64,000 bases of DNA from Manihot esculenta (lineage: Eukaryota; Streptophyta; Magnoliopsida; Malpighiales; Euphorbiaceae), in assembly GCF_001659605.2 (NCBI RefSeq), contig NC_035161.2:40381956-40445955 (forward strand), read 5' to 3'. How positions within the stretch are numbered: the stretch's first letter is position 1; each line of letters begins with the position of its first letter. Positions 41,261 to 56,603 of this stretch are shown in pieces. The notes below the pieces were generated by a model that made no database searches, had not been told where the DNA came from, and saw only the letters and a program-made list of their open reading frames with translations. The position numbers and the translations under genes are program-made.

Positions 41261-43096
41261 TTCTCTCTGCACAAAACCACGCTTGGTCTGGAGGAACAAG
41301 AAATTGGCAGTTGTGGTTTGCTGCAGCTATGTGCGAGTACCAAAATATGCAACTTCTGAAACTAGGACATTGGTCTTTGGACTTTAGTCTTCGTGGTAAG
41401 TGGGAGCAAGTAAAAGAAAGAAATAAAGTTTTCAAGGAAAAAGACGACCAGACAAGACTAGTTTTTAAGGATTTTCACTCTTCTAAACAGTAAAAAAGAG
41501 AGGTAGTCGTGAAACTTGGTCTGGTCTCTCTCTTTTATTGCGACGAAAAATGAATTATTTATTTGAATACAATGATTGAGAAGAATTACTGCTGCCCACT
41601 GTCTCTCAAAAACTATAATTATTTCTTAATGGGATTGGAAGTGGGGATTTGTACAAGCAATTAAGAACCGTTTTGGCCCACTAGTGCCTTAATTCCTGAC
41701 ACAAGTAGCTGATTTTTTGCCGCAATTAGCTGATTCAGCACCTCTTTTTTCCACTGTTGCTCAAAGCTGCATAAAGACAAGATATTCTTGCTGTTTCGCA
41801 TTTCCCTTGTTTTGAAGGATCAGAAATCTTATTATCCAATTCAACCAAATTCCAGTTAGTTGATCAGTTCATGAGTTTCAAGTTGAAAACATGAATTCCG
41901 CCAGAAACATGATCAAGCAACCAAATCAGTATTAAAAGGGAATAAGCTTGATAAACACCACCTACTTTATTCTTCCATTTAATACACGCTACCGGATAAA
42001 GCTTCAGCCTTCAGCCTCCAGTTGATAGATCTTTTGTTTTTACTGAGTACTGATCCATTCTCTTCACTCTTCATTATACTGTGACCCCACAAGCCTAAGT
42101 ACATAAACCAACAAACATAGGAAACTTCAAAAGTTGGTTTTACTCTACTGTTTAAAATCAAAGTGGGCCTCTCCTAATGTATGCACCGACAAGATTTGGC
42201 ACAGTGAAATTCCTGAGAAATGATTAAGCTTGCACACTTCTCGAGGGAGTGCACAACGGTGATTTATGGGCTTTAGTGTGAAATATATTTTCTTCTTATT
42301 CAGAAGAAAATTGTCTATTAACTTCTCAAGCTGTGGGCTTTTAAGCGTTTTTTCCATTTATGTATACAGAGAGCCTGCAGCTGCTGTTTTCTCCTACCAT
42401 ACTAAAAGAGACTTCTCAAGCTGCCATTAACGAGTTTGAAGTTTTTAAGATTTTGAATCAAGTTATGATGTTCAACTTTGATCGACCAGAGCTGCTTTTT
42501 GGTTTCCCCATATTCTCTGTTGTTGAATAATCCCAAGAAGAGCTAGTTTGTTCGCGCACTCGAAAACTACGCCCATAACAAGTTCGTAATGGGCTGAAAC
42601 TGAAGTCTGAAATGGCTTTTACAACTGAGAGAACCGCAAAGGCCTTGGCCCTCAAAACTTAAATCCACATCCAAAGATTTCAACGTGCAGATTTGGTGAG
42701 ACCGCCAAATGGGCAGCAACTTTTCAAATCCATGGAAAAAGTTTTGAGGATGACTGCGCAATTGCAACCACATGGCTGCATGGTTGACCTCCTCCTAGGC
42801 TTTGCCCGAGAGGCTATAAGAAGCTTACGGCTTCACAATGCGTATGCCAATAAAGCTAGATGCCGCCACATGCGGATCACTACTAGGTGCTTGCAGTTTC
42901 TATAAACAAGTAGAGGTTATAAATTCATTCTAATTTAATTGCAGTTGAAATAGAAAATTGAGTTTGAACTGAATCGCGAGGTATATTCTTCCTTTTAAAA
43001 GACGGAAAATGTAACAAAACAAAGTAATGTGGCAAAGAATAAAATTAAATTTATACAAAACTCCAGCATTATCTTTTGTAAATTGTTTCAGACCAA
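41261..43096. other. Unit 2 spacer between RABA3 and ECA2
   Basis: Near-identical to 35,603-37,440 and 50,819-52,647. PPR-like remnant at about 42,693-42,820 (plus). No gene seen. Confidence 0.7.
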
Positions 43097-43097
43097 C

Positions 43098-43472
43098 TTA
43101 TGACGTCTTCTCCTTTGTTCTGTATCTCTGACTCCTTACCACAAATTTGAGAATCTCATCGATTAGAATCACAGGAGCTGAAAACAAGATGACTAGAACC
43201 CACTCGTTCAGGCTCAATGGGACAATACCAAACACGTCTGCCAGGAAGGGAACATAGAGTATGAGGCAATGGAGTCCAAATGAGACTGACATGGCAACTA
43301 GAAGCCAAGGATTCCTCCAAGGTGGCATTGTGAACAAGCTGTTGTCTTCAGAAAGTGCATTCAGGGAATTGAACATCTCGATTGCTACCAGTACAGAGAG
43401 TGAAAGAGTCATTGCCTTCACTTTACCAACTGAGAAATAGTCACAAGGTTTGAAAATGTGATCATGCGTCCA
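43098..43472 (-). pseudogene. ECA2 last-exon fragment, unit 2
   Basis: It corresponds to the last ~120 codons of ECA2 exon 7, with the native stop retained. Homology ends at GCGTCCA (43,472), the same base as in unit 1. One base is missing in the GTCACAAGG run, so the upstream Copia gag sequence is not in frame. Confidence 0.85.
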
Positions 43473-43587
43473 TCTTGACTATTCTGAATTAACTGGAATA
43501 GTTTTGTGAGAGGTCTGCTATTAGATCAATTATTGTCTGGGATTGGTCAACCGGGCTAGGGAGGTCGGCCATTGTTGTTTTGGTGAG

Positions 43588-43831
43588 ATCGGTTATCACG
43601 GATTTGCAAACGGAAGGTGAACGTAGAGGGTCAGTGAATGTCGAACGGCGGTTGCTGGATACCGGGTCAAGAAATTCAACGGATGATTCAGGTGAGCAAT
43701 TGAATATTTTTTCTAAAGAAAATTTCAACGCCGTAAAAGATATTACGAAATTGTACAAACTATTGAGGGTAAGAAGTAAAGGAAAAGCACAATCTCATGA
43801 CTCGACACCGGGCCAAAAGGATGGGTTATGA
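43588..43831 (+). pseudogene. AAA-ATPase 3' fragment, unit 3
   Basis: Only the final ~80 codons remain (from SVIT...LQTEGE to the stop TGA shared with copy 2). The upstream part is replaced by the Copia gag start, joined at GTGAGATCGG. No ATPase motif is left. Confidence 0.88.
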
Positions 43832-44782
43832 TACTTGTCTCGTTTCGGATAACTTCACATTTGAAAGAGCATATGATGCCTCCCGGAGAAAAAAAAATAA
43901 TAAATTTTGAAATATATTTGATGCTTCCATGTATGTATATATACTTTTATTTCTTTGAAAAGCAAAATCATAAGTAAATATATCTTATAACAGAATAAAT
44001 TAAGATCGATTTAAATAATAATTTAAAATTTTTATTGATATTTTGTGGTTTAAGATAAATATTTAATGTTTTAAATTGTTTTAATTTTACTTTAAAGTCG
44101 TTTAGTTTTTCGTTTAAAAAATAAGCTTTTACAGAAGAATTGAAAATTTTGGCAATTACTAATATTATAATACAGATGCCTAGTTCTTTCAATTATGTAA
44201 ATTATTTGATAGAGAATAATGAGAAATACAATGCGATATAATGTTTATATTATTATTGGTAGAACATCTTGTTTAGGTAACATAATCATTGTTTTGATAA
44301 GGTAATATATATATATATATATATATATATTTCAAGGGAAGGTAACATAATCATTAAAATTCAATTTAGACTAATAGAAAAAAAAAAAAAAAAAAAAAGA
44401 AAGAAGGAAATTAGGTGGTCATGATTCATCAATGGCAAAATACCCTGAGAATCAACCGAAACTAAAAAGGGGGATCTTTTCAAGCTTTTTTCATTTTGCC
44501 AGTAAGCTGAGGCACACGTGATTCCATCTAAGTTTTGGAAACGTCACTGTTCCACCTCCTATTTCAAGTGTAAATGCCAGCCAAAAGTTGGTGCAGCTCT
44601 TGTTGATTTCCTTGAATCCGTTTTTTGCAATCTTGGGAATATGGACCCTTTTAAGGCTACCCATAGTTCTATGCCTTTTGAGTCTGATCTGTCTATGGCT
44701 CGAATGAGCTCTAATTTAATTTTAATTTATAAAAAATAAAAAAAATTATATTATAAAGAAAAATTTTAAATAAATTTTCATA
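43832..44782. other. AT-rich flank, unit 3
   Basis: Near-identical to 1,219-2,192, with longer (AT)n and A-runs. Ends where the LINE begins. Confidence 0.75.
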
Positions 44783-47008
44783 CCGACTCGTGGTGTGCGA
44801 CAAGGCGATCCAATGTCTTCATATCTTTTTGTTATGTGTATTGAACAACTTTCGAGAATGTTTAAACAGCTTGTTCGTCAAGGCAGATGGAAGCCGATTC
44901 CTATCTCGAGTAATGGTCCGATGATTTCTCATCTTATGTTCGCGGATGATATGGTTTTGTTCGCAGAAGCTTCTGTGGAACAGTTGGATTTGATTTTATC
45001 ATGTTTGGATGACTTTGCTAAGGTTTCCGGGCAGAAAGTGAATTTAGCTAAGTCTTCTCTTTATTTGTCGCCTTTTGTTGATAGTGATTTGGCGTCACTT
45101 TTGTCTTCAAGGTCAGGTATTCCTTTGACTGCTGATTTAGGAAAATACTTGGGTGTGCCATCTATTCATGGGAGGATTTCAGTCTCGACATATAGTAGTA
45201 TTTTGGATAAAATGAGAGGCAGACTTGATGGCTGGAAGGCGAGAGCTCTATCAAAAGCTGGACGACTAACGTTAGTTCAATCAGTTCTTAATGCTATTCC
45301 TATTTTTGTGATGCAGAGTGCTCTTTTACCGGTATCGCTTTGCAATGAAATAGAGAAAATATGCAGGAACTTTATTTGGCATGGGAAGGATATGAAGCCA
45401 GCTGTACATCTGATTAATTGGGATACAATGTCCTTGCCGAAGCGGTTAGGTGGTCTTGGCATCAGAAATATGCGACAAATGAATCAGGCTCTATTAGGGA
45501 AGTTGTGTTGGCGAGCTTACAAGAATCCGCAAGCTTTGTGGGTTAGGTGCCTTTTCAATAAATATGAGTCGGGTTTTGTTCATTGGGAAGTCGCTAAGCG
45601 AGCTAATGGTTCAGTCAATTGGAAATCTTTTTGTTATGGTTTGGAGCTACTTCGAAAAGGGATAGTTGTAGATGTGAATAATGGGATGCACACTAGATTT
45701 TGGCTGGATGATTGGCTTCCGGTTGGGCCTCTTTGGAATTTTGCACTTAAACCGTTGATTGAGTTGAATATGCAGGTTTGTGTTCGATATTTCTGGGTTC
45801 TTAATGTAGGCTGGAATTGGGACATTTTAAATTCTCTTCTTCCTACTGATGTCCTTTTATATTTCCAATCAATTACTTTAGTTGATGATATGTCGTGTTT
45901 GGATGGTTTTGCGTGGAAGCATTCTTCTTCTGGCTTATATACAGTTAAGTCAGGGTTTGATACGTTTTATTCAGAAGTGTCAGGATCTAATATGGATTGG
46001 CAAGGGCTGTGGAAGGTTAGGGTGCCACAGCGAATTCAAGTGTTTTTGTGGGAAGTGGCACATGAGAAAATCATGGTTAATGTTCAACGCCGAAAGCGAA
46101 AATTTATTGATTATGATTTATGTCCTCTTTGTGGAGTTGCAAGTGAATCTGTTTTGCATGCTCTACGAGATTGCCAACATGTGAAACAAATTTGGAATTC
46201 CCTTTTACCTACCAATTTCGTTTCTCCATTTTTTGATATTTTGAATGTGCCTTTATGGCTATCTGCTAATATAGAAAAAGTAGGGTTATTGGCTAATGGA
46301 ATACCATGGGATGTGCTTTTTAGTTCGGTCGTTTGGTGGTTATGGAAGCGAAGAAACTTGTTGGTTTTTAATGAGAATAATGACCAGGATACTATTGATG
46401 CGTCCTTTATTCAGCTTCGAGCAAAAGAATATGTTCATGCATGGAGGTTTTCGATGCAGGCTGGGTCTGGACCGAGAGGCCGGTCTTTGAAGTATGTTGG
46501 GTGGAAGCCGCCAGAAACAGGCTGGGTGGTAGTGAATTCCGATGGTAGTGCATTGTTGTCAGCAGGAAGGGCAAGTTGTGCAGGTTGTTTTCGAAACAAT
46601 GAAGGTAGATGGCTTTTGGGCTTTCAACGGTTTTTGGGCAATTGTGGAGCAATGGAAGCTGAGCTATGGGGAATATATTATGCTTTAGTATTAGCATGGG
46701 ATTCAGGGTGGAAGAAGATTGAAGTTCAAACGGATTCTCAACTCGCGTTAGATTTACTTGCAGGTAGAGGTGCAGGAGTTTTTAGAGTTGCTAATTTGGT
46801 GAGGAATTGTCGTGATTTTATCAATAGAAGCTGGGAAGTCAAGATGGTAAAAATTTACAGGGAAACAAATGCGGTAGCGGATCGTTTGACTAGTTTAACC
46901 ATTGGTGATGATTTTAATTTGAAAATTCATCAATGGCCTCCTGTTACCATTAAATTTTTACTGGATGCTGATAGGTTGGGGCTTTCATGGCCTAGATTAA
47001 TAAAATAA
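44783..47008 (+). CDS. LINE ORF2 C-terminal part: RT, zinc-binding domain, RNase H
   Basis: The frame enters open from the truncation point, with no native start. Visible parts: RT palm with MFADDMVLFAE (the FADD box), RT thumb and the plant LINE extension, then a zinc-binding RT-associated domain (CPLCGVASESVLHALRDC). A C-terminal plant-type RNase H follows (VNSDGSAL, AELWGIYYAL, TDSQLAL). There are no stops over 740 codons, so the insertion is young. It cannot move on its own because the endonuclease is missing. Confidence 0.9.
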   Translation, partial: PTRGVRQGDPMSSYLFVMCIEQLSRMFKQLVRQGRWKPIPISSNGPMISHLMFADDMVLFAEASVEQLDLILSCLDDFAKVSGQKVNLAKSSLYLSPFVDSDLASLLSSRSGIPLTADLGKYLGVPSIHGRISVSTYSSILDKMRGRLDGWKARALSKAGRLTLVQSVLNAIPIFVMQSALLPVSLCNEIEKICRNFIWHGKDMKPAVHLINWDTMSLPKRLGGLGIRNMRQMNQALLGKLCWRAYKNPQALWVRCLFNKYESGFVHWEVAKRANGSVNWKSFCYGLELLRKGIVVDVNNGMHTRFWLDDWLPVGPLWNFALKPLIELNMQVCVRYFWVLNVGWNWDILNSLLPTDVLLYFQSITLVDDMSCLDGFAWKHSSSGLYTVKSGFDTFYSEVSGSNMDWQGLWKVRVPQRIQVFLWEVAHEKIMVNVQRRKRKFIDYDLCPLCGVASESVLHALRDCQHVKQIWNSLLPTNFVSPFFDILNVPLWLSANIEKVGLLANGIPWDVLFSSVVWWLWKRRNLLVFNENNDQDTIDASFIQLRAKEYVHAWRFSMQAGSGPRGRSLKYVGWKPPETGWVVVNSDGSALLSAGRASCAGCFRNNEGRWLLGFQRFLGNCGAMEAELWGIYYALVLAWDSGWKKIEVQTDSQLALDLLAGRGAGVFRVANLVRNCRDFINRSWEVKMVKIYRETNAVADRLTSLTIGDDFNLKIHQWPPVTIKFLLDADRLGLSWPRLIK

Positions 47009-47044
47009 GGGCTCTATCCCTCTTTTTCTAAAAAAAAAAAAAAA
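44783..47044 (+). mobile_element. 5'-truncated LINE (L1-type) with poly(A)
   Basis: The sequence starts abruptly inside reverse transcriptase (PTRGVRQGDPMS) and runs 742 codons to 47,008, then an A-tail (47,030-47,044). It lacks endonuclease and the RT N terminus, as expected from incomplete reverse transcription. Compared with unit 1, 103 bp of target (equivalent to 2,193-2,295) are missing and no target duplication is visible. The junctions share CATA on the left and A-rich sequence on the right. Confidence 0.9.
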
Positions 47045-47598
47045 TAAGGGGTTTGGGTCATGTCCACAAAATGCCTCAACATTATCCACATTTGTAGGCC
47101 CATAATTTCCACGAGTGTAAAAGATTGGGCTATTGTCTCTAGGCTTTGTAATAATCTTGTAGATTGGTGCGGCTAGGGCAGCTAAGGCCCAAATGCGGGG
47201 GCAATCAAATTCGAATGGAGAGGGAAGGGCAGGTTTGTTAGGGTGTGAGGGGAGATGAGGATGGATGGAGTTGTCTGGTTGAAGTGACGGGGAGAGAGTG
47301 ACTTATTTGTTACTTTCACTTAGCATTAATGATTAAATATGATAATATTGATTAATTTACTGATGAAATTAAATCTTAAAAAATAATTGGTATAGTTTTA
47401 AGAAACAACTGAATAATTTTTTAAAATAAAAAGAATGATTTGTGTACAATGTTGCAGGAAAAAACTGAAAAGCCGAAGTGGGGAAAAATGAGTTGGGCTT
47501 CCTCTTTGCGCTTTGTCTTTTTACGGGCTTCTAAACCCAAATATAAAAGAGCCTTAGCCCTTAAGATAGGTGGGCTGCAATATCTGTTTTTCAAATGA
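47045..47598. other. Unit 3 flank holding the hAT empty site
   Basis: It matches 2,296-2,502 and then 33,157-33,503 of unit 1. A single GGTGTGAG near 47,245 is the unoccupied hAT target. No gene. Confidence 0.82.
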
Positions 47599-47603
47599 GC
47601 AAG

Positions 47604-49760
47604 TGACACGGAGCAATTAGTATTGGATTTTATGGCAGACTTGAACCAGGACTAACTTTTATATTTTAATTATTATTTTTAGATATTTTAGATATTTTTA
47701 TAATTTTGCATATTAGGATTTTAGACTCCTATTAGGATTAGGATTATTCTTGCATATTAGAATTTTATTTCTATTGTAAATAGCCTCCATTGACTATTAG
47801 GATTTTAGACTCCTATTCGGATTACAATTATTTTGTATATTAGGATTGTATTTCTATTATAAATAACCTCCATTGGCTATTAGAAACTGACTTTCCAATT
47901 TTAAGAAATTTCAATAAGACTTTTCGTCTTTTAACCTATATTTTCTCTTATTTCGTCTTAACCAAACGATATTGGTTACAACTCCTGACGGAGTCTAAAT
48001 AGTCCTGTATCATATTGTTATCAGAGCGAAGTTCGACCATGGCAGATAACCAAGAGGCGCGACTTGCTGCGATTGAGGCATCTTTGGCAGAATTGAGGGA
48101 GATGATCAGACAATTGACCTTGCAGCAGGGAATTCACCAACCCGCCACCACCGCACACCCCCAACCAGTCGCCAATCCTGTGGTCACCAATCTTGTGGTC
48201 GACAATAAGGGAAAGGCAGTCACCTATGTAGTGAAGAAAATCTTATGCTCAACTAAACAGGAGGATGAGACGCAAAGGAGAAAGATTTTCCAGGCCAAGT
48301 GTCGAGTAGGAGAGGCAATTTGCAGGCTAATTATCGATAGCTGTAGTTGTGAGAATTTGATAGCTAAGCAGTTGGTGGAAAAATTGCAGTTGTCTACACA
48401 GCCGCACCCTTCCCCATACAAAGTCGGATGGATTAAGGAAGGGCTGACAATTGAGGTCAACAGAATCTGCAGCGTACCTATCTCAATCGGTAAATCTTAT
48501 ACTGAACTTGTTAATTGTGATGTTGTGAATATGGATTGCTGTGGAATTTTGCTAGGTCGCCCTTGGCAGTTCAATGTTGATGCTTTGCATAAAGAGAAGG
48601 AGAATTCATACATGTTTACGTGGAATCAAAAGAAGATTACTATCTTACCTTCCGGTTCTGCGAAACATTCTAAAGTGGAAGATAAGAATGTTGTTGCTAT
48701 TTCTACGGGAGTGCAGAAGCTATCAGGCGCAGTTGAGAAATCTGGGAGCACACTGACTTTATTGGTGAGAGAAAAAAGTACAATGGAGGATGCACCATCT
48801 TTACCACCACCCGTCAAAGAGCTGTTGAAGGAGTTTCCTAAGATAGTGGAGGAATCATTAAAGCTTCCATCTCCGCGGGATATCCAACATCAGATTGATC
48901 TCATTCCTGGATCAAAATTACCAAATCTGCCTCATTACAAGATGAGTCCAAAGGAGAGTAAAAACCTCCAAAACCAGGTGGAACTTGCTTACAACAGTAT
49001 TGCAGCAAGCAACTTGGCAAAGCAGCACGTGGATGTTTTCAAACAGGTACAACAACATCTTACAGAAGCCGATGACAAATATAAAGTTACAGCTGATAAA
49101 TATAGGCGTTTCAAGTCCTTCAATGTCGGTGACTAAGTTATGATGTATTTACATAAGGAGCGTGGTGGATGATAGAAAAAACTTGACGCCAAGAAGATTG
49201 GTCCATTCCGGATCATTCAGAAGATCAATGACAATGCCTATGTTTTTGACCTCCCACATGAAATTAAAATTTCTAAGACGTTTAATGTGGCAGATCTATT
49301 TCAGTACTATCCTACTGATGACAACTCGAGGACGAGTTCTTTACAAGTGGAAGGGAATGACACGGAGCAATTAGTCTTGAATTTTATGGCAGACTTGGAC
49401 CGGGGCTAACTTTTATATTTTAATTATTATTTTTGGATATTTTAGATATTTTTATAATTTTGCATATTAGGATTTTAGACTCCTATTAGGATTAGGATTA
49501 TTCTTGTATATTAGGATTTTATTTCTATTGTAAATAGCCTCATTTGACTATTAGGATTTTAGACTCCTATTAGAATTAGAATTATTTTGCATATTAGGAT
49601 TTTATTTCTATTATAAATAGCATATCTTTACTATTAGAAACTGACTTTCCAATTTTAAGAAATTTCAATAAAACTTTTCGTCTTTTAATTTATATTTTCT
49701 CTTATTTCGTCTTAACCAAACGATATTGGTTACAAACGGATTCTAAATAGTCCTGTATCA
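47604..49760 (+). mobile_element. Small Ty3/gypsy deletion derivative, 2.16 kb
   Basis: LTRs lie at 47,604-48,012 (409 bp) and 49,358-49,760 (403 bp), both TGACACGG...TGTATCA. The target duplication is GCAAG (47,599-47,603) on the left and GTAAG (49,761-49,765, one mutation) on the right. A primer-site-like TTGTTATCAGAGC follows the 5' LTR. A hairpin AACTCG-AGGA-CGAGTT (49,323-49,338) and the polypurine stretch GTGGAAGGGAA precede the 3' LTR by 19 nt. Each LTR contains a ~95-bp internal duplication around ATATTAGGATTTTAGACTCC. Traces of the same insertion occur in units 1 and 2. Confidence 0.9.
48039..49136 (+). CDS. Fused Gag-protease/integrase-tail polyprotein remnant, 365 aa
   Basis: The start is the ATG in ACCATGGCAGATAAC. 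It begins with a short Gag-like N terminus (LAAIEASLAELREMIRQL). A retropepsin-like domain follows (IIDSCSCENLIAKQLVEKL with D-S-C in place of D-S/T-G; GILLGRPW). Then comes the RT N-terminal lead-in ([22 protein letters not shown]), fused straight to the integrase C-terminal region ([13 protein letters not shown]). The RT palm, RNase H and integrase core are deleted. A CAA-to-TAA type stop ends it at 49,136; decayed integrase-tail sequence continues to about 49,400. It cannot mobilise itself. Confidence 0.82.
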   Translation: MADNQEARLAAIEASLAELREMIRQLTLQQGIHQPATTAHPQPVANPVVTNLVVDNKGKAVTYVVKKILCSTKQEDETQRRKIFQAKCRVGEAICRLIIDSCSCENLIAKQLVEKLQLSTQPHPSPYKVGWIKEGLTIEVNRICSVPISIGKSYTELVNCDVVNMDCCGILLGRPWQFNVDALHKEKENSYMFTWNQKKITILPSGSAKHSKVEDKNVVAISTGVQKLSGAVEKSGSTLTLLVREKSTMEDAPSLPPPVKELLKEFPKIVEESLKLPSPRDIQHQIDLIPGSKLPNLPHYKMSPKESKNLQNQVELAYNSIAASNLAKQHVDVFKQVQQHLTEADDKYKVTADKYRRFKSFNVGD

Positions 49761-50012
49761 GTAAGGCCCACCAAAACATTTTTAGCCATGCGAGATCTCA
49801 TTTTTTTTTTTAAAAAAAGACCATTCGAATTCTTGTTTCATGTTCTTATCCATCTAAATAAATCGAGATTCTCAAAATTAATGACAAACAACGAATATTC
49901 ACAATAATATAATAAATAAATAAACAAAAAACCTTCCATACCCATTTTTCAAATAAAATCCAAGTGAACACAGAAAAATCAGTATTACAACGAGAAGTGC
50001 AGTAAGTTGAAA
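49761..50012. other. Unit 3 flank, 3' side of RABA3
   Basis: AT-rich sequence shared with 34,547-34,797 and 40,206-40,453. It probably contains the RABA3 3' UTR and polyadenylation site. No gene. Confidence 0.65.
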
Positions 50013-50818
50013 CTAACAAGAACAGGCAGATAATTTTTTCATCTCGCTAATCTCTAAATCATACCCAGAAATGATATCAATCTTAGATCCTTTGAACACG
50101 GCAGCATCAGCACCGTTGGATTTTTTGTCACCACCCTCTAATGCCTTCTTAGAAATCACACCATAAATTTCCTCAAGCAGCCTCAAAAATGCTTTTTCCA
50201 CATTTTCTCCGCTCAGAGCTGATGTCTCAAAGAAAAATAGGCCTTGGTCCTCCGCAAACTCCACTGCGTCTTCTGTTGAGACCGCTCTTTGGTCCATCAG
50301 ATCAGCCTTGTTTCCAATCAAAGTGATCACTATAGAATTGTCAGCGTGGGCTCGTAGTTCCTCCACCCACCTGGCGACATGATCAAAGGTTGGTCTCTTG
50401 GTGATGTCATACACTATCATGGCTCCCAATGCTCCTCTGTAGTATGCGCTTGTAACTGCTCGATACCTGTAAAAGGTTTTATCTTTTATTAATTCTGATA
50501 AGATCTATATAGAAAGGGCATGAATTTCGAGATTTCCAAATGAAAAGAAAAATGGAGTTGAGAGAAAATGAGTGACCTTTCTTGTCCAGCAGTATCCCAG
50601 ATCTGGGCCTTAACGACTTTGCCTTTGATGGTCACGGTCCTAGTCTGGAACTCAACGCCAATGGTGGACTTGGAATCCAAGCAGAACTCGTTCTTAGTGA
50701 ACCTTGATAGCAACTGAGTCTTACCCACAGCAGAATCACCGATCACCACCACCTTAAACACATAGTCTATTTTATCTTCATGATTCTCCAGCTCACCGCC
50801 ATTCATTTCTGGATTCAT
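50013..50818 (-). CDS. RABA3: RABA3-like Rab11-family small GTPase, intact, 231 aa
   Basis: Two exons: 50,818-50,577 and 50,466-50,013, with a GT-AG intron between codons of WDTAGQER. I chose the ATG giving [11 protein letters not shown] because it matches the short acidic leader of RABA3 and precedes [19 protein letters not shown]. Motifs: P-loop GDSAVGKT, switch I T-I-G-V-E-F, WDTAGQE, GNKAD, ETSALS. The C-terminal CSC is the site for double geranylgeranylation that anchors Rabs to membranes. RABA/Rab11 proteins work in trans-Golgi and recycling traffic. The leader and the [22 protein letters not shown] region point to RABA3 more than to the other RABA classes. Of the three copies in the window only this one is intact. 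Confidence 0.92.
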
Positions 50819-52647
50819 TTCTCTCTGCACAAAACCACGCTTGGTCTGGAGCAACAAGAAATTGGCAGTTGTGGTTTGCTGCAGCTATGTGCGAGTACCA
50901 AAATATGCAACTTCTGAAACTAGGACATTGGTCTTTGGACTTTAGTCTTCGTGGTAAGTGGGAGCAAGTAAAAGAAAGAAATAAAGTTTTCAAGGAAAAA
51001 GACGACCAGACAAGACTAGTTTTTAAGGATTTTTACTCTTCTAAACAGTGAAAAAGAGAGAAAGTTGTGAAACTTGGTCTGGTCTCTCTCTTTTATTGCG
51101 ACGAAAAATGAGTTATTTATTTGAATACAATGATTGAGAAGAATTACTGCTGCCCACTGTATCTCAAAAACTATAATTATTTCTTAATGGGATTGGAAGT
51201 GGGGATCTGTATAAGTAATTAAGAACCGTTTTGGCCCACTAGTGCCTTAATTCCTGACACAAGTAGCTGATTTTTTGCCGCAATTAGCTGATTCAGCACC
51301 TCTTTTTTCCACTGTTGCTCAATGCTGGCATAAAGACAAGATATTCTTGCTGTTTCGCATTTTCCTTGTTTTGAAGGATCAGAAATCTTATTATCCAATT
51401 CAACCAAATTCCAGTTGGTTGATCAGTTCATGAGTTTCAAGTTGAAAACATGAATTCCGCCAGAAACATGATCAAGCAACCAAATCAGTATTAAAAGGGA
51501 ATAAGCTTGATAAACACCACCTACTTTATTCTTCCATTTAATACACGCTACCGGATAAAGCTTCAGCCTTCAGCCTCCAGTTGATAGATCTTTTGTTTTT
51601 ACTGAGTACTGATCCATTCTCTTCACTCTTCATTATACTGTGACCCCATAAGCCTAAGTACATAAACCAACAAACATAGGAAACTTCAAAAGTTGGTTTT
51701 ACTCTACTGTTTAAAATCAAAGTGGGCCTCTCCAAATGTATGCACCGACAAGATTTGGCACAGTGAAATTCCTGAGAAATGATTAAGCTTGCACACTTCT
51801 CGAGGGAGTGCACAACGGTGATTTATGGGCTTTAGTGTGAAATATATTTTCTTCTTATTCAGAAGAAAATTGTCTATTAACTTCTCAAGCTGTGGGCTTT
51901 TAAGCGTTTTTCCATTTATGTATACAAAGAGCCTGCAGCTGCTGTTTTCTCCTACCATACTAAAAGAGACTTCTCAAGCTGCCATTAACGAGTTTGAAGT
52001 TTTTAAGATTTTGAATCAAGTTATGATGTTCAACTTTGATCGACCAGAGCTGCTTTTTTGGTTTCCCCATATTCTCTGTTGTTGAATAATCCCAAGAAGA
52101 GCTAGTTTGTTCGCGCACTCGAAAACTACGCCCATAACAAGTTCGTAATGGGCTGAAACTGAAGTCTGAAATGGCTTTTACAACTGAGAGAACCGCAAAG
52201 GCCTTGGCCCTCAAAACTTAAATCCACATCCAAAGATTTCAACGTGCAGATTTGGTGAGACCGCCAAATGGGCAGCAACTTTTCAAATCCATGGAAAAAG
52301 TTTTGAGGATGACTGCGCAATTGCAACCACATGGCTGCATGGTTGACCTCCTAGGCTTTGCCCGAGAGGCTATAAGAAGCTTACGGCTTCACAATGCGTA
52401 TGCCAATAAAGCTAGATGCCGCCACATGCGGATCACTACTAGGTGCTTGCAGTTTCTATAAACAAGTTATAAATCCGTTCTAATTTAATTGCAGTTGAAA
52501 TAGAAAATTGAATTTGAACTGAATCGCGAGGTATATTCTTCCTTTTAAAAGACGGAAAATATAATAAAACAAAGCAATGTGACAAAGAATAAAATTAAAT
52601 TTATATAAAACTCCAGCATTATCTTTTGTAAATTGTTTCAGACCAAC
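50819..52647. other. RABA3 to ECA2 intergenic region, unit 3
   Basis: It holds the RABA3 promoter side and the ECA2 3' side. A PPR-like remnant lies at about 52,252-52,370 (plus; QQLFKSMEKV, HGCMVDLLG). A 62-codon minus frame at 51,219-51,407 is not recognisable and is broken in units 1 and 2. Confidence 0.65.

Positions 52648-56603
<3,956 letters not shown>

Noticed and set aside
51219..51407. 62-codon minus frame between RABA3 and ECA2
   Set aside because: No recognisable similarity and frameshifted in units 1 and 2; could be a transcript remnant but cannot be supported.
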